Assembly (NCBI GenBank): GCA_016293615.1
Contig: JAEDDX010000014.1
Coordinates: 1 to 45,553 of the forward strand
Reading direction: 5' to 3'
Origin: Acetatifactor sp.
Lineage (GTDB): Bacteria > Bacillota > Clostridia > Lachnospirales > Lachnospiraceae
DNA length: 45,553 nucleotides
Under the pieces are notes generated by a model, which was given only the letters and a program-made list of their open reading frames with translations, was not told the DNA's origin and did no database searches. Below are positions 38,780 to 45,553 of this stretch, piece by piece. A program made the translations under genes and the position numbers. Within the stretch, counting starts at the first letter, position 1. Each line of letters begins with the position of its first letter.

Positions 38780-38969
38780 TCAGTCTATGAGTTCGAGCTG
38801 CATCTGTAGAGAATGTAGGACTTCCATGGCGTCATCACCGTTGTATGCATATCCCAGTTTGCTGATGTCAAACAGGATGTAGCTACAACGCCCCGGAAAG
38901 GCTGGAAAGCCATGCGCCGAGCAAGGTGTACTTCATTTCGAATACCGGCTCCGTATCCGCAAAGGACAT
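38780..38969 (-). pseudogene. Possible broken gene downstream of paaK
   Basis: Two short minus-strand frames read like protein: 38969-38883 begins MSFADTEPVFEMKYTLLGAW (28 codons), and a frame open from 38932 to a stop at 38780 ends ISKLGYAYNGDDAMEVLHS...ELID. They overlap at the 3' end of the first and could be one gene broken by a frameshift. No family recognised. The opposite strand over 38885-38985 is also open, so the assignment is tentative. Confidence 0.3.
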
Positions 38970-38980
38970 CGTATCTGGAT

Positions 38981-40282
38981 CTAGCGGTACAGATTTCTCT
39001 TATCTACGACTCTGACTGCCTTGCCTTCGCTTCTGGTGATGGTCATGGGTTCAATGACCTTGACATCAACCTTGATGCCCAGCATGGACTTTAAGCCTGC
39101 CACTACCTTCTTCTCTCTGTCAGCCACCGGCACATCGGATGCTGCCATTTCGGGAGTCATCTCCACCTGAACTTCAATGGTATCGTTATTGCCGACACGG
39201 TCAACAACGATCTGATAGTTGGCATCATAACCCTGATTCAGGAGCACTGCCTCGATCTGGGAAGGCCATACATTGACGCCCTTAACAACCATCATATCAT
39301 CGCTTCTGCCCATGGGCTTATGCATACGGATATGGGTACGTCCGCAGGGGCAGGCCTCTCTGGTCAGATAGCAGAGGTCTCTGGTACGATAACGAAGCAG
39401 AGGGAACGCCTTCTTGGTGATGCAGGAGAATACCAGCTCGCCGACCTCACCCTCGGGAAGCACTTCGCCTGTCTTGGGGTTGATGATCTCGGGGACAAAA
39501 TGGTCTTCTGCGATATGCATGCCGGCCTGTGCTTCACACTCGTAGGAAACGCCGGGGCCGGAAATCTCGGTCAGGCCGTAGATATCGTATGCCTTGATGC
39601 CGAGTGTATTCTCGATGTTATGTCTCATCTCCTCGGTCCAGGGCTCAGCGCCGAAGATACCTGCTTTTAACTTGATCTTGTCCTTCAGTCCCTTTGCCTT
39701 GATGGTTTCGCCAAGGTTTGCCGCATAGGAAGGGGTACAGCAGATGATGGTGGAACCGAGGTCCTCCATGAACTGCAGCTGTCTCTCGGTGTTGCCGGAG
39801 GACATGGGAAGGGTCAGACATCCAACCTTATGGGAACCGCCGTTTAAGCCGGGGCCGCCTGTAAACAGACCATATCCGTAGCATACATGCACGACATCAT
39901 CCTTAGTGCCGCCTGCGGCAACGATCGCTCTTGCACAGCACTCCTCCCAAATGTCGATATCGTTCTGGGTATAGAATGCAACGACTCTTCGTCCCGTAGT
40001 ACCGCTGGTGGACTGGATACGCACGCAGTTGGAAAGAGGTACGCCCAACAGTCCGTAAGGATACTGGTCTCTCAGGTCATCCTTCTCGATAAAAGGAAGC
40101 TTATACAGGTCTTCAATACCCTTGATATCCTCGGGCTTTACGCCTGCCGCATCCATCTTGTCACGGTAAAACTTTACATGCTCGTAAACATACTTTACCT
40201 GCTCGACAAGTCTCTCGCTCTGCAATGCCTTCAGCTCTTCCACGGGCATTGTCTCGATTTCAGGTTGGAAATAATTCTTCAT
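38981..40282 (-). CDS. paaK: Phenylacetate-CoA ligase
   Basis: 433-aa adenylate-forming ligase of the PaaK type, which makes aryl-acetyl-CoA from phenylacetate or indole-/hydroxyphenyl-acetates with ATP. P-loop STSGTTG at 91-97, YGLTEISGPGV, LRYRTRDL, and the C-terminal domain with GRSDDMMVVKGVNVWPSQIE and the terminal RSEGKAVRVVDKR carrying the catalytic lysine. AAGGAG lies seven bases before the ATG. Third gene after iorA and iorB. With those it can link aryl acetates to aryl pyruvates. Confidence 0.95.
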   Translation of the reverse strand: MKNYFQPEIETMPVEELKALQSERLVEQVKYVYEHVKFYRDKMDAAGVKPEDIKGIEDLYKLPFIEKDDLRDQYPYGLLGVPLSNCVRIQSTSGTTGRRVVAFYTQNDIDIWEECCARAIVAAGGTKDDVVHVCYGYGLFTGGPGLNGGSHKVGCLTLPMSSGNTERQLQFMEDLGSTIICCTPSYAANLGETIKAKGLKDKIKLKAGIFGAEPWTEEMRHNIENTLGIKAYDIYGLTEISGPGVSYECEAQAGMHIAEDHFVPEIINPKTGEVLPEGEVGELVFSCITKKAFPLLRYRTRDLCYLTREACPCGRTHIRMHKPMGRSDDMMVVKGVNVWPSQIEAVLLNQGYDANYQIVVDRVGNNDTIEVQVEMTPEMAASDVPVADREKKVVAGLKSMLGIKVDVKVIEPMTITRSEGKAVRVVDKRNLYR

Positions 40283-40357
40283 GATTTCTCTCCTTAACTG
40301 TAAAAAAATTTATCTCAAAACCAAATCCCCCAATACAGATCCGATCCCTCGAACAGC

Positions 40358-40930
40358 TCAAGCGTTTCTTCCCAGTTCGAACGCCTTGCGGTTCAGTTCC
40401 AAAAACTTTGCCGGCACGCAGGCGGTCAGTGCCTGATCCCACTTCTCGGGCGCAATGTCGAAATATTTGGACAGTCTGCCCATCAGTACGATATTGACCG
40501 CCTTGGAGGAGCCGGCTTCTTCCGCCAGGGACAGGCAGTCCATCGCATCCACTGCGATACCGAGCCTGTTGATTTTCTCGATCAGTTCGGTGGGATACTC
40601 TGCCGCACCCGTAATCACGGGCATGGGATCGATCTGCTGTGTGTTGGTCACGATACGGCCGCCCTGTTTCAGATATTCCACATATCTTGCCGCCTCCAGT
40701 TCCTCAAAGGAAACGATGAAGTCTGCCTCGCCCTTATCGATGATGGGGGAATACACCTTCTCACCGAATCTGACATAGGTGACAACGCTTCCGCCTCTCT
40801 GGCTCATACCGTGTACCTCGGATACTTTGACATCATATCCTTCCTGCAAAAGCAGATATCCCAATAATTTGCTGGCAAGCAGGGAACCCTGTCCCCCCAC
40901 GCCAACGATCATAATATTCTTCGTACTCAT
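40358..40930 (-). CDS. iorB: Indolepyruvate:ferredoxin oxidoreductase beta subunit
   Basis: 190-aa gamma-type domain of 2-oxoacid:ferredoxin oxidoreductases: GVGGQGSLLASKLLG, VSEVHGMSQRGGSVVTYVRFG, IDKGEADFIVSFEELEA. It completes the catalytic complex with IorA to convert aryl pyruvates into aryl-acetyl-CoA with reduced ferredoxin, or the reverse. ATG at 40930 has GGGAGG with a short spacing of four bases. Between iorA and iorB lies a small hairpin GGGGC-GAA-GCCCC (40976-40988). Confidence 0.95.
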   Translation of the reverse strand: MSTKNIMIVGVGGQGSLLASKLLGYLLLQEGYDVKVSEVHGMSQRGGSVVTYVRFGEKVYSPIIDKGEADFIVSFEELEAARYVEYLKQGGRIVTNTQQIDPMPVITGAAEYPTELIEKINRLGIAVDAMDCLSLAEEAGSSKAVNIVLMGRLSKYFDIAPEKWDQALTACVPAKFLELNRKAFELGRNA

Positions 40931-41025
40931 AAAACCTCCCATTCCGGGGACACTCTTGCAAGCGCCATCCCTCTCGGGGCTTCGCCCCTCACTCTTTCCG
41001 TAAACTGTGTTGTGCGCGCTGTCAC

Positions 41026-42759
41026 CTATTCCTGAGCTTCCAATGCGCCGAGCCTGCACAGCTGCTTACATACGCCGCATCCCACGCAGAGGGTGGTATC
41101 GATGGCAGCCTTGCCGTTCTTCATGCTGATGGCAGGACAGCCCAGCTTCATGCAGGATTTGCAGCCTACACATTTATCACACAAAACCTTCAGGGGTTTC
41201 TTGGGTTTTACATATTTGAGGAGTACACAGGGGCGTCTGCTGATGATCACGGAAGGTTCATCTGCTGCCAGCTCTTCCTTCAGCACCCTGTCGCACTCGT
41301 CGAGACAATAAGGATCTACCACAGTCACCCGCTTGAATCCAAGCGCATGACACAGCTCCTCAAGGTTAATTTTGCCCGCAGGGTCACCCTTGATGTTGTA
41401 ACCCGTGGTCGGATTCTGCTGGTGACCGGTCATGCCGGTGATCGAGTTATCCAGGATGATTACGGTGGAATTGCTCTGATTGTACGCAATATTTGCAAGG
41501 CCGGTCATACCGGAATGCATGAAAGTGGAATCGCCGATGACAGCGACCGTCTTATTCTGGCTCTCCTCGCCGAGGGCCTTGTTAAAGCCGTGGATGGAGC
41601 TGATGGAAGCGCCCATGCACAGGGTCACATCCATGGCGCTCAAAGGAGCAACCGCACCCAGAGTATAGCATCCGATATCTCCCAGAACGGTGACATTGTT
41701 CTTCTTCAGGGTGTAAAACAGACCTCTGTGAGGACATCCGGAGCACATAACGGGGGGTCTGACGGGCAAGGTCTCATCCAGTCTGACAAACTGTGCGCTC
41801 TTGCCGGCCAGCTTCTCGGCAACCATGTTCTGGGAGTATTCTCCCTCCATGGGGAAGACATCCTTGCCGGTCACCTCGAGCCCAAGTGCCTTGCAGTGAT
41901 TTTCGATAATCGGGTCTAATTCTTCCACGATGGCGATCTTTTCAACCTTGGAGGCGAACTCTAAAATCAGCTTCTCGGGCAGAGGATTGATCATGCCGAG
42001 CTTTAAAATGCAGGCGTTCTCACCAAACACCTCTTTCACATACTGATAGCTGGTGGAGGAAGTGATGATGCCAAGCTTCGTATCGCCCATCTCCACGCGG
42101 TTCACATCGCTCGTTTCCGCATACGCAATCAGCTTTCGGGTACGCTCTTCCACAAAGGGATGACGACGGATCGCGTTTCCGGGCATCATAACATACTTTG
42201 CGATGTTCTTCTCATAGGTCTTCACAGGGGGAACCACACGCTCTGCGGTATCCACAATGCTCTGTGAGTGTGCCACTCTGGTACACATCTTTATGATGAC
42301 GGGGGTGTCAAAGGTTTCCGAAATCTCGTAGGCCAGCTTGGCGAACGCATATGCTTCCTGAGAATCGGAGGGCTCTAACATCGGAACCTTGGAAGCGATG
42401 GCGTGATGTCTGGAATCCTGCTCATTCTGGGAGGAATGCATGCCTGCATCGTCCGCCACACAGATGACCATGCCTGCGTTGACGCCTGTGTAAGAGCAGG
42501 TATACAGCGGGTCAGCGGCCACATTCAGTCCGACATGCTTCATGCCGCAGAAGCTTCTCTTGCCCGCAAGGCAGGCGCCGAAAGCGACTTCCATCGCCAC
42601 CTTCTCATTGGGTGCCCACTCACAATAGATCTCTTCAAATTTCGCAGCCTCTTCCGTCACTTCGGTGCTGGGGGTTCCGGGGTAGCTGGAAACCACGCAG
42701 CATCCCGCCTCATACAGCCCCCTCGCAAAGGCCTGATTGCCAAGCATTAATTGTTTCAT
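41026..42759 (-). CDS. iorA: Indolepyruvate:ferredoxin oxidoreductase alpha subunit
   Basis: 577 aa. N-terminal pyrimidine-type TPP domain with GNQAFARGLYEAGCCVVSSYPGTPSTEV, central CSGCPHRGLFYTL, TPP-binding GDIGCYTLGAV and GDSTFMHSGMTGLANI, and a C-terminal ferredoxin domain with two [4Fe-4S] motifs, CDKCVGCKSCMKLGCP and CVGCGVCKQLC. It oxidises aryl pyruvates from aromatic amino acids. The ATG at 42759 has AAAGGA nine bases upstream and follows a leader of about 113 bases from a strong promoter. Confidence 0.97.
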   Translation of the reverse strand: MKQLMLGNQAFARGLYEAGCCVVSSYPGTPSTEVTEEAAKFEEIYCEWAPNEKVAMEVAFGACLAGKRSFCGMKHVGLNVAADPLYTCSYTGVNAGMVICVADDAGMHSSQNEQDSRHHAIASKVPMLEPSDSQEAYAFAKLAYEISETFDTPVIIKMCTRVAHSQSIVDTAERVVPPVKTYEKNIAKYVMMPGNAIRRHPFVEERTRKLIAYAETSDVNRVEMGDTKLGIITSSTSYQYVKEVFGENACILKLGMINPLPEKLILEFASKVEKIAIVEELDPIIENHCKALGLEVTGKDVFPMEGEYSQNMVAEKLAGKSAQFVRLDETLPVRPPVMCSGCPHRGLFYTLKKNNVTVLGDIGCYTLGAVAPLSAMDVTLCMGASISSIHGFNKALGEESQNKTVAVIGDSTFMHSGMTGLANIAYNQSNSTVIILDNSITGMTGHQQNPTTGYNIKGDPAGKINLEELCHALGFKRVTVVDPYCLDECDRVLKEELAADEPSVIISRRPCVLLKYVKPKKPLKVLCDKCVGCKSCMKLGCPAISMKNGKAAIDTTLCVGCGVCKQLCRLGALEAQE

Positions 42760-42781
42760 CCTGTAAAATCCTTTCCAAATC

Positions 42782-42877
42782 GTGCCGCTTCGGGGCACTT
42801 CTTTTCGTATCTCTTCTTTTCAGGTACTTCGTGACGATTCACAGCCGATTTTAAAACCGTCACAAAAATCTAAGTAC
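42782..42877 (-). other. Structured leader of iorA-iorB-paaK
   Basis: Arms GTGACG/CGTCAC (42831-42836 and 42857-42862) lie inside GGTACTT/AAGTACC (42823-42829 and 42871-42877), and a second hairpin GTGCC/GGCAC (42782-42798) follows. The outer left arm begins at the promoter's own start region, so it may act as a DNA operator instead of RNA. No known riboswitch class recognised. Confidence 0.4.
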
Positions 42878-42906
42878 CATTATACTTTATAGCTTTAATC
42901 TTGTAA
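42878..42906 (-). promoter_or_regulatory. Promoter of iorA-iorB-paaK
   Basis: Minus-strand TTTACA (42901-42906), 17-base spacer, perfect TATAAT (42878-42883). Strong match; it begins just past the stop codon of the ABC fusion gene (42920). Confidence 0.75.
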
Positions 42907-42919
42907 AGTGAAATATCGG

Positions 42920-44353
42920 CTAATTGTGTGTCGCGATCAGGAAAGTCCGGCCTTCCTTTCTGCGCTCCATATAGTCCGTCACCCGCTCCTTTGTCTGTTC
43001 ATCCATACCGGTAAACGGTTCATCCAAAAGAACGATGTCTGATTCTTTCTCCAGGGCGCGCACCAGCGCCACACGGCGTTTCATGCCGCCGCTTAAGGCA
43101 GAGCAGGGCTTGTCCAGATCCTCCGCCTCCAGGACCTCTGCCAGGGCACTGCGCGCTCTGTCCGGGTCCCCTGTGACCAGCTCCACATTTTTGACCGCGC
43201 TGTAATCCGGGCACAGACGGTCCTCCTGAAACAGAAAACTGATTTCACCGAAGCATTGCACTTCACCGGCATCACTCTCCTCCAGACCGGCCAGCAGCCG
43301 AAGCAGGGTCGTCTTACCGCTTCCCGAGGGACCGGTCAGATAATAGGTCATGCCCTTGTGATAGACAGCCGAAAGATGATCCAAAACGACCTTGCCGTCA
43401 TATGTTTTCAGGACGTCCTTAAGAATTGCCGCCTCCTGCGGTTTTTCACCGGGAGCCGCCTCCCGCTTGCGTTCATCCGCTCCGGCGTCCCTGCACGGAC
43501 GGGATGTGTTTTTTGCTGCCCTGCAGGCAGGCTGCCAGGCAAAAAACACATTCGTCAGTGCAAGAAGCAGCCTTTCAAATACCACACTCAGGCAGATCAC
43601 GGTCACAGTCCAGGCAAACACTCCCACCGTGTCCATGTAAACCTTAGAAAGATAAAGCTGCCCTCCGATCGAAAATTCCGTCATGCCGATGACCTCTGCC
43701 GCCACACCGGACTTCCAGCACATGCCGGAGGCAATCTTTAAGCTTCCGGTCAGAAAGGGCCTCAATGCGGGACGCCAAATATAAAAAAATACGCCTCCGG
43801 GTGAGATGCGCAGTACATGCGCCATCTCCGACAGCGATCGATCCATACTTTTGATTCCTTCCAGCGTGCTCATATAGACAATGGGCAGTACCACGATAAT
43901 ACAGATGGCAACCGCAAGGTACTGCGATCCCCACCAGATCAGAAGAAGCACCACAAAGGAGGCTACGGGAACCGTAGCCATCAGCTTCATCACAGGGCTG
44001 AGCACATCCTCAAGCAGAGATGACCTGCCTGCCAAAAACGCAATCAGGATTCCTCCCGCGAACCCGGCAAAAAAGCCGAGGCCGATTCTGAGCACAGACC
44101 GCAGCACGGCCCGGTAAAAGGACGCAGTACAAGAAAGCTCCGCCAGCTTCTTCAGGGTGTCAAGCGGCGTTGCCATCAGCAATTCATGATCTACGATCAG
44201 TGCAGTCAGGGTCCACACAGCCAGCCAAAATCCCACGATCAGCAGTCTGCGCACGCAGAGCATGCGTCCTGCCCTGTTTCCTGTGTCGGTTACCGCGTTC
44301 CTGTATCTGTTCTTTCCTCTGTATTTTCCTCTGTATTTCATCTGCTCACTCAT
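42920..44353 (-). CDS. ABC importer: permease fused to ATPase
   Basis: 477 aa. Residues 1-35 are basic (repeated YRGK). Residues 35-285 are a BPD_transp_1 permease with about six helices and the EAA-type loop MAHVLRISPGGVFFYIWRPALRPF, as in SsuC/TauC/ThiX permeases. A charged linker (about 290-315) joins an ABC ATPase: Walker A GPSGSGKTT (341-349), Q-loop FQEDR, signature LSGG (420-423), Walker B IVLLDEPF (D444), and the H-loop histidine one residue from the end (ATHN). The nucleotide domain is about 155 residues, well under the usual 240, mainly by lacking the tail after the H-loop. No stop or shift between the parts. It starts directly after the lipoprotein stop codon. Confidence 0.86.
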   Translation of the reverse strand: MSEQMKYRGKYRGKNRYRNAVTDTGNRAGRMLCVRRLLIVGFWLAVWTLTALIVDHELLMATPLDTLKKLAELSCTASFYRAVLRSVLRIGLGFFAGFAGGILIAFLAGRSSLLEDVLSPVMKLMATVPVASFVVLLLIWWGSQYLAVAICIIVVLPIVYMSTLEGIKSMDRSLSEMAHVLRISPGGVFFYIWRPALRPFLTGSLKIASGMCWKSGVAAEVIGMTEFSIGGQLYLSKVYMDTVGVFAWTVTVICLSVVFERLLLALTNVFFAWQPACRAAKNTSRPCRDAGADERKREAAPGEKPQEAAILKDVLKTYDGKVVLDHLSAVYHKGMTYYLTGPSGSGKTTLLRLLAGLEESDAGEVQCFGEISFLFQEDRLCPDYSAVKNVELVTGDPDRARSALAEVLEAEDLDKPCSALSGGMKRRVALVRALEKESDIVLLDEPFTGMDEQTKERVTDYMERRKEGRTFLIATHN

Positions 44354-45460
44354 TTATTCTTCATCCGCAAAACCGTAAAAATCATCTCCCGGGACCTGTC
44401 CTCCCACCAGCGCCTTCTCAAAGCTTTCCAACACTTCCAGGTAAGCACTCAGAGCGGACTTCATCTCCTCCCCCGTCACACACACCAAGTTGCAGGCGGG
44501 AATTGCCTTTTGGGCAATCTGTTCCTTCGCGACGATACCGGCTTCTGCCGCAAGCTTTGCGGCGGCTTCCACATCGGTATTGACCGCCTCCACGCTCTGC
44601 GCGTGCTCTTTCACAAAGGCCGCCACTGCCTCCGGGTGATCCTGAAAGAACTGCCTGCGCACCACGGTGACGCCGGTCACCATGCCGCTCTCAGAAGCTG
44701 TCGCAGCCCTCCATGCCTCATTCAGATCAACCGCGATCTGTAAGGATGCATTCTGCATCATGGCCGCCGTCACAAAGGGCTGGGGCAGTAAGCCGATGAC
44801 CTCCGGGTCATTGGCCAGTGCCACCGCCACCTCCGTGGCCTCGGATTTAAACTCCAGCTCATAGTCTTCTTCCGCAAGACCGTTTGCCCTGCACAAGAAA
44901 CGGATGGCTGCCTCCGGCGTGGTTCCCCTGCCCGTGAGGCAGATGGTCCTCCCCTTCAGATCAGCGATAGAACGCACGGATTCAGAGGCGGTCACCAGAT
45001 ACAATACACCCAGAGTGTTGATATCTATTACGACGACTTCACCATTTGTCCGGGCATAGAGAACAGAGGCCACATTGGCGGGCAAAAGTGCAATGTCAAG
45101 CTCGCCCTTCACCATCAGCGGCAGAAGCTCATCGGCCCCGGTCGCCATGCAAAACTGATAAGTGTCAAAGGTCTGATTGGCTCCGGACTTCTCCATCAGG
45201 CTCAAAATGCCCAGCGAAGTCGGGCCCTTCAGGGAACCCACGCGGACAGTGACCGCCTCCCGCTCCCCCGCAGAATCCGGGGTATCCTCCGCAGGCTCGG
45301 ACCGGTCGCCGGAATTCTCCTGCATGTGACTTTCCTGCTCAGTTTCACCCGCAAAAGGCTCCGTCGCCTCCGAATGCATACTGCCGCACCCGGTCTGTCC
45401 GATACACAATACGAAAACAGCCAGTGCAAGGGGTAAAATATGTTTCAAGCGCTTTTTCAT
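44354..45460 (-). CDS. ABC substrate-binding lipoprotein (NMT1/SsuA-like)
   Basis: 368 aa. A basic start (MKKRLKH) and a hydrophobic segment lead to GQTGC, with C25 as the likely lipid-bearing cysteine; Q at -3 is atypical for a lipobox. After an acidic linker (about 30-70) comes a periplasmic-type binding domain: TVRVGSLKGPTSLGILSLME, GELDIALLPANVASVLYA, IADLKGRTICLTGRGTTPEAAIRFL, as in NMT1/sulfonate/aliphatic-compound binding proteins. ATG at 45460 follows GGAG six bases upstream. Pairs with the fused permease-ATPase gene. The ligand is unknown. Confidence 0.87.
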   Translation of the reverse strand: MKKRLKHILPLALAVFVLCIGQTGCGSMHSEATEPFAGETEQESHMQENSGDRSEPAEDTPDSAGEREAVTVRVGSLKGPTSLGILSLMEKSGANQTFDTYQFCMATGADELLPLMVKGELDIALLPANVASVLYARTNGEVVVIDINTLGVLYLVTASESVRSIADLKGRTICLTGRGTTPEAAIRFLCRANGLAEEDYELEFKSEATEVAVALANDPEVIGLLPQPFVTAAMMQNASLQIAVDLNEAWRAATASESGMVTGVTVVRRQFFQDHPEAVAAFVKEHAQSVEAVNTDVEAAAKLAAEAGIVAKEQIAQKAIPACNLVCVTGEEMKSALSAYLEVLESFEKALVGGQVPGDDFYGFADEE

Positions 45461-45484
45461 ATCGCACTCCAATCTCTCACTCAA

Positions 45485-45553
45485 TTATTCCGGCATCGGC
45501 TCTGACGACGGTACCGGAGCAGGTACGGGTGTCGGTTCCGGTGTCGGTTCCGG
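45485..45553 (-). CDS. C-terminal end of a gene running off the window
   Basis: The last 22 codons of a minus-strand gene: PEPTPEPTPVPAPVPSSEPM-PE and a stop at 45485. The Pro-Glu/Pro-Thr repeats look like a wall-spanning or flexible tail. It ends 24 bases before the lipoprotein gene and is probably co-transcribed with it. Identity cannot be given. Confidence 0.6.
   Translation of the reverse strand, partial: PEPTPEPTPVPAPVPSSEPMPE

Larger units (their letters stand above)
38643..38979. other. Region without intact gene between paaK and the EPS operon
   Basis: About 337 bases. It contains the AT-rich leader of the EPS operon (38616-38700; no convincing promoter found), the long-loop terminator at 38692-38763 and gene remnants at 38780-38969. 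No tRNA, insertion-sequence end or other repeat seen. Confidence 0.5.

Noticed and set aside
38912..39094. Small plus-strand gene overlapping the end of paaK
   Set aside because: No ribosome binding site, and it runs into the paaK coding region in antisense.
40976..40988. Terminator between iorA and iorB
   Set aside because: Only a 5-bp stem with no T-run; more likely a minor mRNA hairpin.
42878..44353. ABC fusion as a product of two genes joined by a missed stop
   Set aside because: The frame is open and charged-linker-like across the joint, with no internal start signal for a separate ATPase that I could see.

Overview
The window looks like chromosome from a gut Lachnospiraceae/Clostridia-type Firmicute. 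The evidence is Gram-positive style AGGAGG ribosome binding sites, sigma-A promoters, an anaerobic indolepyruvate:ferredoxin oxidoreductase (iorA/iorB) with a phenylacetate-CoA ligase, a clostridial-type bile salt hydrolase, GH31/GH36 glycosidases and a large surface-polysaccharide locus. Species cannot be fixed from the sequence alone. I saw no rRNA, tRNA, CRISPR array, transposase or phage gene. Most genes lie on the minus strand; only a diacylglycerol-kinase-like gene, a two-gene membrane-protein operon and an amidohydrolase are on the plus strand.

Layout. 1-8.9 kb: glyA with its own promoter, preceded in transcription order by a cluster of carboxylesterase, MATE transporter, GH36 alpha-galactosidase and GH31 alpha-glycosidase driven by a promoter at about 8.86 kb. 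9-16.6 kb: a lipid/diacylglycerol kinase, a GT2 glycosyltransferase, mutY, a cytosolic 5'-nucleotidase, a DUF1653 protein, a small membrane protein, and a DUF6056-type membrane protein coupled to a second membrane protein. 16.6-23 kb: a bile salt hydrolase with all catalytic residues, then a CapD/FlaA1-type nucleotide-sugar dehydratase, an O-antigen ligase/Wzy-like protein and a GT-C-like membrane protein. 23.3-26 kb: divergent acyl-CoA ligase and amidohydrolase genes with clear promoters. 26-38.6 kb: an 11-gene exopolysaccharide/capsule operon (six GT-B or GT-A transferases of families 2 and 4 at its ends and centre plus further transferases, a Wzx flippase, a Wzy-like polymerase, and a fused sugar-transferase/pyruvyl-transferase) with start/stop overlaps throughout. 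The part from about 32 to 38.6 kb is visibly more AT-rich than its surroundings, which suggests acquisition by transfer. 38.7-42.9 kb: iorA-iorB-paaK with a strong promoter, a structured leader and a long-loop terminator. 42.9-45.55 kb: an ABC importer whose permease and ATPase are fused in one polypeptide, its substrate-binding lipoprotein, and the Pro-rich tail of a gene running off the window.

How the genes work together. Two sets of surface-glycan genes (17.7-23 and 26-38.6 kb) together supply nucleotide-sugar modification, transferases, flippase and polymerases. The host-facing theme continues with bile salt hydrolase and with the esterase/MATE/glycosidase cluster, which could process acylated galactosides or xylosides. 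iorA/iorB/paaK interconverts aryl acetates, aryl-acetyl-CoA and aryl pyruvates. The observations most worth following are the permease-ATPase fusion, the sugar-transferase/pyruvyl-transferase fusion, the esterase-MATE-GH36-GH31 cluster, the iorA leader, the switch-like terminator at 38.7 kb with an adjacent gene remnant, and a 14-bp tandem repeat at 23.2 kb.
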